A stretch of DNA of 5,481 nucleotides from Desulfovibrio sp. UBA2564 (GCA_002340305.1 DDLU01000266.1:1-5481), one strand, 5' to 3'; shown: positions 1-5,443, numbered from the stretch's first letter. Numbers and translations: made by a program. Notes: generated by a model not told the origin, from the sequence alone.

Positions 1-216
1 TAAAATTTCAAATACATATTAACATTAAAATGAGCGTGCACCAATCAACATAAATCATATTTGAAAGATTAATCGCACAGAATTAATAAAAATCAAAATC
101 TGGTCGATTCTTATAAGTAAGGGTTTTAAGAAAATAAACCAATCCGGTGTTAAGTTTATCCCATTAATGCCGATCACTTTTTTAAGAAGATTTTAACCAG
201 AAAAAACGGCTGAACT
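1..216. other. AT-rich intergenic leader upstream of the barrel-fusion gene
   Basis: No convincing coding sequence is visible here. The best sigma70-like pair on the plus strand is TTGAAA at 61-66, a 17-nt gap, and a poor -10 (TAATAA) at 84-89. An isolated good -10 (TATAAG) at 112-117 has no partner -35. A 9-bp inverted repeat (TTTCAAATA at 6-14, TATTTGAAA at 58-66) flanks a 43-nt spacer and overlaps the candidate -35. In DNA this AT-rich it may be chance. No promoter is called with confidence. Confidence 0.4.
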
Positions 217-1587
217 ATGTTGCGATTATTGACTATACTTATCACTATCCTCCTGCTACCCGTAATGGCTTTTGCATGGCCGGGAAAAATTATTGCTGTT
301 GAGGGAGCGACTTCATTTGTTGTGCTCAAAGATGGTCAAACACCTGTGAAAGTCAATATTGCCGGAGTTAAACCGGTATCGGGAATGGACCCGGCCAAGG
401 CAAGACTGGAAAGCAGCAACACCGTTCTCATGCGTGATGTTGAAGTCCGTGAACTTAGCAAGACCGAGGATGGAACCATAGTTGGCGACATCACTGTTGA
501 CGGCAAATCCCTATCCAAAGAACTGCTTGATGAAGGAATTGTACAAAGCTCCGCACAGGCACCTGCGGCAGTTGACCCCGCTCCGGTAGAAATTCCTAAA
601 GAAACCTCCCCGCCTACTACAGCAGCTGAAGCATCCAAGGCTCAAATATCTGAATCAAAAGCAGAAGCCATTGCCGATGATCTTCTACCGAAAAAAAACA
701 TTCAAAATCAGGATTTTACACCAGAACCTCAGATTCAACAAATGGTGCCACAGCCTCAACCGCAGGTTCACTATGTGCAGGTATATCAACAACCGCAGCA
801 GCAACTTGGCCTTTGGCCCGGTCGCCCTGCTCCTGTTGCGGCTCAACCTGCACAACAAATTTACCATGTGCAACAGCCCGGTCTTCAGACTGCCCAGCAA
901 AATATGCCGAACGACCGGCAGGCACAGGTCCCACAGGACATGAATCCCGGTGACACAGCAAAACGTGATTATGAATTGGCTGTACGCGTACACAAAAATA
1001 CCCGACATAAGAAAAACAAGGGATTCTTTGTCCCTAAAAAGAAATCAGAAACTTTTGTTGGAGTCGCTGGTGGTGTACAAGGTGCAATGAAATCTAAAAA
1101 CGAAGCACCCTTCTCATCCTTTGGTGGATTGGGCGGTCTGTCTGTACGACACTTCTATCCGTCAGGATTTGGTATCGGCGGTGACATGTTCATGAGCAGT
1201 AGCAAGGGTACTTCGGGAACTTACGGACAAACAACCTATACCAACGGAACCATTGCCAACAACGGAACAGACTATGACTACAAAAGTAAGAGCTTCAATA
1301 CTTATACTTTTACCGGCTCGCTGCTCTACCGTTTTTACGCAGACCGGAAGTTCACACCTTATATCGCAGGTCACGTTGGATATTCCTTTTTCGACTACCC
1401 GAACAACATTTTTAAAATATCAGACGGTGCACCTGTTGCTGGTGGAGGCGGTGGCTTTCTTTACGAATTCGATTCCGGGTTTACCATTGGCTTGGATACC
1501 CGCTATCTGAAAACAATTGGCGGCAAAAAAGACGACCCCAGTGGATTTTTCGATACAATATTTAACGTTGGCTACACGTTCGACTGA
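217..1587 (+). CDS. Exported fusion protein: degenerate SNase-like domain, Gln/Pro-rich linker, C-terminal outer-membrane beta-barrel
   Basis: The 456-residue product begins with a clear signal peptide, with likely cleavage at AFA|W (20/21). Residues 22-112 follow the fold pattern of staphylococcal-nuclease/TNase-like domains: GKIIAVEGAT, a DGQTPVKV hairpin, then VDGKSLSKELLDEGIV. The metal and catalytic positions are lost (see findings), so a binding rather than hydrolytic role is likelier. Residues 113-245 are a low-complexity Ala/Pro/Gln linker, densest in PQ at 168-240. A basic patch (260-276) precedes residues 278-456, whose alternating aromatic, glycine-rich strands look like a small OmpA/OMP_b-brl-type barrel of about 180 residues. 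The final residues are GYTFD, so the usual terminal aromatic is one residue in. The barrel would sit in the outer membrane with the linker and SNase-like domain probably periplasmic (inference). An in-frame TGA at 211-213 lies just upstream, and ATG 217 is the first start. No good Shine-Dalgarno is visible. Specific function unknown. Confidence 0.85.
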   Translation: MLRLLTILITILLLPVMAFAWPGKIIAVEGATSFVVLKDGQTPVKVNIAGVKPVSGMDPAKARLESSNTVLMRDVEVRELSKTEDGTIVGDITVDGKSLSKELLDEGIVQSSAQAPAAVDPAPVEIPKETSPPTTAAEASKAQISESKAEAIADDLLPKKNIQNQDFTPEPQIQQMVPQPQPQVHYVQVYQQPQQQLGLWPGRPAPVAAQPAQQIYHVQQPGLQTAQQNMPNDRQAQVPQDMNPGDTAKRDYELAVRVHKNTRHKKNKGFFVPKKKSETFVGVAGGVQGAMKSKNEAPFSSFGGLGGLSVRHFYPSGFGIGGDMFMSSSKGTSGTYGQTTYTNGTIANNGTDYDYKSKSFNTYTFTGSLLYRFYADRKFTPYIAGHVGYSFFDYPNNIFKISDGAPVAGGGGGFLYEFDSGFTIGLDTRYLKTIGGKKDDPSGFFDTIFNVGYTFD

Positions 1588-1613
1588 CCATTCTAGTCCA
1601 TAATCTTTCAATC

Positions 1614-1647
1614 AAGCCCTTAACTTGCATAAAGTTAAGGGCTTTTT
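1614..1647 (+). terminator. Strong Rho-independent terminator after the barrel-fusion gene
   Basis: A perfect 13-bp stem (AAGCCCTTAACTT at 1614-1626, AAGTTAAGGGCTT at 1632-1644) with a 5-nt loop (GCATA) runs into a T tract at 1643-1647. It lies 26 bp past the stop codon and separates this gene from the nickel-related unit downstream. Confidence 0.93.
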
Positions 1648-1658
1648 CTATTTCTATA

Positions 1659-1687
1659 TTGACTTGCCCAGACCCAACATGTATCAC
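1659..1687 (+). promoter_or_regulatory. Sigma70-type promoter of the nikL-nikK unit
   Basis: The -35 is TTGACT at 1659-1664 (5 of 6 to consensus). An exact 17-nt spacer leads to the -10, TATCAC, at 1682-1687 (4 of 6). This predicts a transcript start near 1694 and a 5' leader of roughly 57 nt. The -10 lies inside the left half of the NikR-like operator, an arrangement expected for a repressed promoter. The assignment rests on consensus match only. Confidence 0.6.
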
Positions 1688-1707
1688 CAATTCAGAAAGA
1701 GTAACAC
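1681..1707. promoter_or_regulatory. Candidate NikR operator (nickel-responsive repressor site)
   Basis: GTATCAC (1681-1687), a 13-nt spacer, then GTAACAC (1701-1707). From memory, the NikR motif proposed for Desulfovibrio by comparative genomics is GTGTTAC-N13/14-GTAACAC. The right half matches 7 of 7 and the left 5 of 7, with the correct spacing. The site covers the promoter -10 and the predicted start point, so bound Ni-NikR would block RNA polymerase. The genes downstream are recognised independently as nickel-uptake accessories, which supports the call. Confidence 0.68.
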
Positions 1708-1750
1708 CTAACGGACATTCATTTTTATAATCAGCTCAAAGAGAACTACA

Positions 1751-2380
1751 ATGAATATAAAAAAAATATACGTTTCAATTCTGGCGATGAGCATTATTTT
1801 GCTCGCAAGTATCCCCGCTTTTGCCCACAGGGTGAACCTCTTTGCATACGTGGAAGGCGACATAGTCTACACAGAAAGTTATTTCAGCAAAAAAAGAAAA
1901 GTCCATCAGGGCAAACTTCAAGTTTTCAGCACCAAAACAGGTAAAGAAATCCTGAAGGGCATTACCGATAATAACGGAAATTTTAATTTTCCTATCCCTG
2001 ATGCAATCAAAACAGACCGCAGCGGCCTGCTGATCAATCTCTATGCATCAGAAGGGCACAGAGCTGTCTGGACACTAAGCGCAGATGAAATTTTCCCTGA
2101 AACTGAAAGCACGGCAGCAGCCCAAACACAAACTTCCACCTTACCTGAAACAGAAAAGCCAGTCAGCATAGCCCCTACGGAACACACCAGTTATTCTGGC
2201 TCAGAAATAGCTGAATTATCGGCACAGGTTAAAAATCTCACAGACAAAGTCGAAACCTTGAAACGGCTCATAATCAGCCAGCAGGAAAAAGGTCCCGGCG
2301 TTAATGAAATATTTTCGGGGATTGGTTATATCCTCGGCCTTTTTGGAGTTGCTGCTTTTTTTCTATCCCGGAAGAAATAG
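1751..2380 (+). CDS. nikL: NikL-like accessory protein of nickel ECF transport, exported and membrane-anchored
   Basis: The 209-residue product has a signal peptide cleaved at AFA|H (25/26), so the mature chain should start with His26 (HRVNLFAYVEGD). Residues 26-112 look like a small beta-sandwich of the carboxypeptidase-regulatory/transthyretin-like type: YTESYFS, then GKLQVFS and TDNNGNFNF. A Thr/Pro/Glu-rich linker (115-150) leads to a short heptad-patterned coiled coil (151-178). A C-terminal transmembrane helix (about 187-206) ends in RKK. Two membrane-targeting ends around a periplasmic domain is the NikL architecture known from nikKLMQO-type nickel uptake loci. Its biochemical role there is not well established; assistance to the NikM substrate-binding subunit is inferred. 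AAGAGA at 1739-1744 provides a moderate ribosome-binding site. It is the first gene of a unit with the DUF4198 gene 32 bp downstream, behind a NikR-like site. The main alternative is a cobalt or other metal accessory. Confidence 0.75.
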   Translation: MNIKKIYVSILAMSIILLASIPAFAHRVNLFAYVEGDIVYTESYFSKKRKVHQGKLQVFSTKTGKEILKGITDNNGNFNFPIPDAIKTDRSGLLINLYASEGHRAVWTLSADEIFPETESTAAAQTQTSTLPETEKPVSIAPTEHTSYSGSEIAELSAQVKNLTDKVETLKRLIISQQEKGPGVNEIFSGIGYILGLFGVAAFFLSRKK

Positions 2381-2412
2381 CCCTGACCATACTTTTAACA
2401 CGGAGTAATTTC

Positions 2413-3174
2413 ATGCGAAAACAAGTTGTTACAGTGCTCACCTTCTTGCTGCTTCTGGCTTTCAGCAGTTCTGCATTTGCCCATTTTGGAATGCTGATCC
2501 CTGAAAAATCGATCATCACTCCAGATGATAAGAGTGCCGAAATTGAACTTTCATTTTCCCACCCATTTGAACTTTCCGGTATGAATCTGATCAAGCCTAA
2601 AAAATTCAGCGTATTTTACGATGGCACAGAAACCGATTTACTGCCTGCTCTTAAAGATACCAAAGTGATGGATCATGATGCTTTTGAAACCAAATTCAAA
2701 TTTAAGCGTCCCGGCATGTATACATTCTATATGGAACCTGTTCCCTACCCGGAGCCTGCGGAAGACAACTACATCATTCACTACACCAAGACCGTAGTTT
2801 CCGCTTTCAATGAAGGCGAAGACTGGAACAAACCTCTCGGTGTCAAAACTGAAATCGTTCCCCTCACCCGCCCTTGGGGTAACTATGCAGGCAATGTATT
2901 TCAGGGGATCGTTCTGCTGGACGGCAAACCGGCTCCGTATACCCGTGTGGAAGTAGAACTTTACAATAAGGACGGAAAATTCGAGGCCCCCTATGAATCC
3001 ATGATCACTCAGGAAGTGCTCTGCGATGCCAATGGTGTATTCACCTTCGCCTGTCCTAAATCCGGCTGGTGGGGATTTGCAGCCCTGAATGATGCTGACT
3101 ACAAAATAAAGGGAAAGGATGTTGAACTTGGAGCCGTGCTCTGGATTGAAATGCTTCCCTACAAGAAAAAATAG
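2413..3174 (+). CDS. nikK: NikK-like DUF4198 periplasmic protein, nickel uptake accessory
   Basis: The 253-residue product has a signal peptide ending SSSAFA|H (23/24), so the mature chain should begin His24 (HFGMLIPEKS), as is typical of DUF4198/COG5266 proteins associated with cobalt/nickel transport. The first beta-rich half includes the SFSHPFE motif (His50), His88 and His123. The second half, from about residue 156, is an immunoglobulin-like repeat: GNVFQGIVLLDGKPAP, VEVELYN, DANGVFTFACPKSGWWGFAAL. Length is normal for the family. There is no second membrane segment, so it should be soluble in the periplasm. Histidines and acidic residues are plausible metal ligands (inference), and two cysteines (204, 214) lie close in the second domain. 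GGAG at 2402-2405, 7 nt before ATG, is a good ribosome-binding site. It is co-transcribed with the nikL-like gene and followed by a strong terminator, so the unit ends without any permease gene. Confidence 0.8.
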   Translation: MRKQVVTVLTFLLLLAFSSSAFAHFGMLIPEKSIITPDDKSAEIELSFSHPFELSGMNLIKPKKFSVFYDGTETDLLPALKDTKVMDHDAFETKFKFKRPGMYTFYMEPVPYPEPAEDNYIIHYTKTVVSAFNEGEDWNKPLGVKTEIVPLTRPWGNYAGNVFQGIVLLDGKPAPYTRVEVELYNKDGKFEAPYESMITQEVLCDANGVFTFACPKSGWWGFAALNDADYKIKGKDVELGAVLWIEMLPYKKK

Positions 3175-3203
3175 ATTTTTTCACAGCAGACCAAATAAAA
3201 CGA

Positions 3204-3240
3204 AAAGGCCGGAGAGACTTCTCATCCGGCCTTTACTTTT
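3204..3240 (+). terminator. Strong Rho-independent terminator of the nikL-nikK unit
   Basis: A 10-bp perfect stem (AAAGGCCGGA at 3204-3213, TCCGGCCTTT at 3225-3234) extends inward by GAG/CTC with one bulged A. T-rich sequence follows to 3240. It lies 30 bp past the DUF4198 stop codon and closes the two-gene unit. Confidence 0.92.
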
Positions 3241-3256
3241 GCATACAAGATAATTA

Positions 3257-3299
3257 TACAATTTAGACTATTGTACACGTATGTCGCTAAATATATTAT
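3257..3299 (+). promoter_or_regulatory. Candidate promoter with adjoining inverted repeat for the HD-GYP gene
   Basis: An inverted repeat TACAAT-N7-ATTGTA (3257-3262, 3270-3275) overlaps a possible -35, TTGTAC (3271-3276, 3 of 6). After a 17-nt gap comes a good -10, TATTAT (3294-3299, 5 of 6). This is the only reasonable promoter in the 166-bp gap before the gene at 3341. The repeat could be an operator, but no known family's site was recognised. The weak -35 keeps confidence low. Confidence 0.3.
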
Positions 3300-3340
3300 T
3301 TATTAATTTTAATACAAATCCATAAGTCCTTGGAGTTTGA

Positions 3341-4708
3341 ATGCTTAACCCTCAAGTTTTAGTTGTCGATGACAGCAAAACAATCCGTACTATTATTAGC
3401 GCGGAACTGAAAAAGCATTCCATTGATGTAACCGAAGCCGTAAACGCCAACCAAGGCTTGGCCTGCACACGCCGAAAACATTTTGATCTGGTAATTACAG
3501 ATGTTACCATGCCGGGAATTGATGGGTATCAACTCTGTACAGAAATAAAAAACAACCCGGACACACAATCCACTCCGGTAATCATACTATCAAGCAACGA
3601 CAAACACGAGGAAATCGAAAAGGGCTTTGAAGTCGGTGCTGCAGCTTATATTACAAAGAGTAGGGCCAGACAAGAGTTGGTCCCTTACATCAAAGAAATT
3701 TTAGATCGAGCCAAACTTCTTCTGGACAAGCTGGTTCTGGTTGTTGACGACTCCAAATACATTTTAAGTGTAGTTGAATCGGGCTTAACAGCAGCCGGAT
3801 TCAAAGTTATCACCGCAAGTAACGGATATGAAGCATTTAAAATCGCCAGCGAAATTGTCCCCCACCTAATCCTTTCAGACGTTACCATGCCCATAATGGA
3901 CGGTATCAAGTTCTGTGAAAAGGTTCAAAATCACCCCAGTCTTTCCCATGTGCCGTTTGTTATCATGAGTTCCGGTTCAGATCGCCGAACCATGCGCGAA
4001 CTGCTGCACAAAGGTGCTTCCGCCTTTCTGGTTAAACCGTTCAATATTGACCAGTTGGTTATCACCGCCGAAAAACTGCTCAGCGACCATTTTCAGATAA
4101 TCCTGCAACAGCGTGAGATTTTCAAAAAAGAACGCACCCTGCTCATGGGCAGCATAACCAGCCTCATTCAGGCTCTGGAAGCCAGAGACTCGTACACCCG
4201 GGGTCATTCGGATACAGTTTCAAACTTATCAGTCAAAATTGCCGAAAAGATGTCCCTGAGTGAATTTGATCAGGAAAGGATTGAATTTGCGGCAAAACTG
4301 CACGATCTTGGAAAAATTGGTATTCGTGATGATATTCTGCTGAAAAATGGACCGTTGGATAATGAAGAATTCGCCAAAATTAAGGAACATCCTGTGCTTG
4401 GAGCGGACATTCTTTGTCCAATCCCAAGTATGGAGGACATAATCCCCGCAGTACTGCATCATCACGAGAAGATGAATGGCAGCGGCTACCCGCACGGCCT
4501 CTCAGGTAATGAAATCCCACTATGGGCAAAGATTATTTCCATTGCAGACGTATATGATGCCCTTACAACTGACCGCCCTTATAAAAAAGCTTTCAGTCAT
4601 GAATCAACAATGCAATTTATCAAAGAAAAATCAGTAGATGAACTTTGCCCGGAATGCGCTCGCGCTTTTCAGGCTGTCATGCGGGATGATGACAGCCCCC
4701 TTTCTTAA
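3341..4708 (+). CDS. Dual-receiver HD-GYP response regulator, probable cyclic-di-GMP phosphodiesterase
   Basis: The 455-residue cytoplasmic protein has three domains. REC1 (about 4-122) shows acidic pair D10/D11, phospho-acceptor D54, S84 and K106. REC2 (about 130-247) shows D136/D137, D180, S210 and K232-P233. Both receivers therefore look able to accept phosphate. A helical, probably coiled-coil linker (about 248-270) connects to an HD-GYP domain (about 271-450) with metal ligands in place: E280, H289, H321-D322, H350, H374-H375 and D403. K325, the HEKMNGSGYP motif (GYP at 382-384) and the DRPY motif (411-414) are also present. Active members of the family hydrolyse cyclic-di-GMP to pGpG or GMP, lowering the signal that favours biofilm and surface life. 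No histidine kinase lies nearby, so the phosphodonors are unknown. GGAG at 3332-3335, 5 nt before ATG, supports this start. An unusual CPEC sequence (436-439) sits near the C-terminus. Confidence 0.93.
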   Translation: MLNPQVLVVDDSKTIRTIISAELKKHSIDVTEAVNANQGLACTRRKHFDLVITDVTMPGIDGYQLCTEIKNNPDTQSTPVIILSSNDKHEEIEKGFEVGAAAYITKSRARQELVPYIKEILDRAKLLLDKLVLVVDDSKYILSVVESGLTAAGFKVITASNGYEAFKIASEIVPHLILSDVTMPIMDGIKFCEKVQNHPSLSHVPFVIMSSGSDRRTMRELLHKGASAFLVKPFNIDQLVITAEKLLSDHFQIILQQREIFKKERTLLMGSITSLIQALEARDSYTRGHSDTVSNLSVKIAEKMSLSEFDQERIEFAAKLHDLGKIGIRDDILLKNGPLDNEEFAKIKEHPVLGADILCPIPSMEDIIPAVLHHHEKMNGSGYPHGLSGNEIPLWAKIISIADVYDALTTDRPYKKAFSHESTMQFIKEKSVDELCPECARAFQAVMRDDDSPLS

Positions 4709-4712
4709 GTTT
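4672..4712 (+). terminator. Terminator-like hairpin overlapping the 3' end of the HD-GYP gene
   Basis: A perfect 9-bp stem (GGCTGTCAT at 4672-4680, ATGACAGCC at 4689-4697) with an 8-nt loop is followed by CCCTTTCTTAAGTTTT. The stem lies within the last codons of the coding sequence, and the T-rich tail covers the stop codon. It is the only obvious stop signal before the convergent gene, which begins 3 bp later. The interrupted T tract makes it weaker than the other terminators here. Confidence 0.5.
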
Positions 4713-4915
4713 TAAACAGGATTAAGCTTGTCCAGTCCGCTAACTTCCCAAGCTTTTTCTTTATCCACTTCTTCACCGTTTTCGATAATCACTTTTTCAA
4801 ATTCCACGTCTACATCAGCACTTTCTTCAACACCCATCTTAAAGATAAGTTTCTGGTTGGTGTCGTAGATATAGGCCGCATCTTTATAGATATAAAACTT
4901 AAAAGGATTCTGCAT
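4712..4915 (-). CDS. Small acidic protein of unknown function
   Basis: The 67-residue product is not recognised. An aromatic-rich N-terminal third (Tyr at 8, 10, 15, 17; KFYIYKDAAYIYD, then KLIFKMG) suggests two or three beta strands. A strongly acidic remainder follows (EESADVDVEFEKV, ENGEEVDKEKAWEVSG). There are 15 Asp/Glu against 8 Lys, with no cysteine, signal peptide or membrane segment, so it is probably cytoplasmic. The gene is supported by an excellent ribosome-binding site (GGAGG, 4920-4924 complement) just ahead of ATG 4915. It is convergent with the HD-GYP gene, with 3 bp between stops, and divergent from the cysteine-rich gene. Neither neighbour suggests a role. Confidence 0.72.
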   Translation of the reverse strand: MQNPFKFYIYKDAAYIYDTNQKLIFKMGVEESADVDVEFEKVIIENGEEVDKEKAWEVSGLDKLNPV

Positions 4916-5036
4916 AGTTCCTCCATTAAATTATTAATCGCTAACACCGGACTTTTAGCACTTTGCGCAATGACAAGAAAGGGCTAATATTATACGAATT
5001 TAATTTACAACGAATCTACAAAAAATTGGAGCAAAC
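4916..5036. other. Divergent intergenic region between the small acidic and cysteine-rich genes
   Basis: This 121-bp gap must hold both promoters. On the plus strand a good -10-like TATTAT lies at 4988-4993. The nearest -35-like elements, TTGCGC (4963-4968) and ATGACA (4970-4975), are at 19 and 12 nt, so no pair fits well. TTGCGCAA at 4963-4970 is an 8-bp palindrome midway between the genes. On the minus strand no clear promoter pair stands out. Confidence 0.35.
4920..4924 (-). promoter_or_regulatory. Strong Shine-Dalgarno deciding the start of the small acidic protein
   Basis: On the minus strand GGAGG is followed by AACT and then ATG. This full match to the anti-Shine-Dalgarno, 4 nt before the start codon, is the main evidence that this short frame is a translated gene. 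Confidence 0.75.
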
Positions 5037-5360
5037 ATGAAGTCCATCAAAATGCCCGTGCTTCTTTACATAATATTTGCCCTGACACTACTCATATGCC
5101 CTACAGCATCAGCGGATGTAACAATATACAAATGTCACAAAGGTCCCGCCTGCATCGATGAAAAAGTCAATTTCGGTGCAGCCGAAATTAAATGTACGGA
5201 TGTAAATGGAGATGTCCTTTCCGACTGGGTTTGCGAATATGAGTTGGAATACACCTGCACAAACAAACTGACAGGCCAAGTCCGCAAAGGCGGCTTCGAT
5301 CCTATGGTAAAGTCACTTTGCTCCGCTCTTTGCGGTCCATGTAGTGAAGGCTGGAAATAA
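5037..5360 (+). CDS. Small exported cysteine-rich protein (eight cysteines), unknown function
   Basis: The 107-residue product begins with a typical signal peptide (basic KSIK, hydrophobic 7-21, cleavage at ASA|D, 26/27). The mature part of about 81 residues contains eight cysteines at 33, 39, 53, 66, 74, 95, 99 and 102, spaced x5, x13, x12, x7, x20, x3, x2. An even number in an exported chain suggests up to four disulfides. The final CSALCGPC cluster (95-102) could alternatively hold a metal. There is no CxxCH haem motif, and the signal-peptide cysteine (C21) has no proper lipobox, so it is not a clear lipoprotein. GGAG at 5028-5031, 5 nt before ATG 5037, is a good ribosome-binding site. No family is recognised. 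It appears to be a single-gene unit, bounded by a hairpin downstream. Confidence 0.8.
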   Translation: MKSIKMPVLLYIIFALTLLICPTASADVTIYKCHKGPACIDEKVNFGAAEIKCTDVNGDVLSDWVCEYELEYTCTNKLTGQVRKGGFDPMVKSLCSALCGPCSEGWK

Positions 5361-5381
5361 TTAAATTTTGTGGAAAGATAA

Positions 5382-5425
5382 AGACCGCAAACGATTTACG
5401 AATGCGGCCTCTGTGTCTTATTTTT
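5382..5425. terminator. Probable bidirectional terminator between converging genes
   Basis: AGACCGCA (5382-5389) pairs with TGCGGCCT (5403-5410) around a 13-nt loop containing a further CG/CG pair. In plus-strand RNA there is one A-C mismatch, and T-rich sequence with TTTTT lies at 5421-5425. In minus-strand RNA that position becomes a G-U pair, giving an 8-bp stem followed by a T-rich tail (TCTTTATCTTT). It therefore fits the minus strand slightly better and may serve both sides. Confidence 0.55.
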
Positions 5426-5443
5426 AAGATACCTTATACTCAA

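Noticed and set aside
143..152. TCCGGTGTTA occurs upstream of the barrel-fusion gene and again on the minus strand (4942-4951) upstream of the small acidic gene. It resembles half of the NikR-like site.
   Set aside because: Neither copy has a matching second half at 13 or 14 nt, and shared 10-mers are expected by chance in a window this size.
336..1374. Open frames in other phases and on the minus strand inside the barrel-fusion gene.
   Set aside because: They overlap a well-supported gene, have implausible Ser-rich or Arg/Leu/His-rich compositions and lack good ribosome-binding sites. The repetitive linker keeps alternative frames open.
2301..2594. Minus-strand 97-codon open frame spanning the nikL/nikK junction.
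   Set aside because: It runs antisense across two supported genes and their ribosome-binding site, and no domain is visible.
4724..4760. AAGCTTG-N18-CAAGCTT followed by TTTTT on the plus strand, as an extra terminator for the HD-GYP gene.
   Set aside because: The 7-bp stem is weak with an 18-nt loop, and it lies within the minus-strand coding sequence. The hairpin at 4672-4697 is better.
5097..5099. Cys21 in the signal peptide of the cysteine-rich protein, as a lipoprotein attachment site.
   Set aside because: The preceding residues (TLLI) do not fit a lipobox, and a standard signal peptidase I site (ASA|D) lies just downstream.
5133..5153. Possible haem c attachment in the cysteine-rich protein (CHKGPAC).
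   Set aside because: The order is C-H-x4-C rather than CxxCH, and no other haem-binding motif is present.
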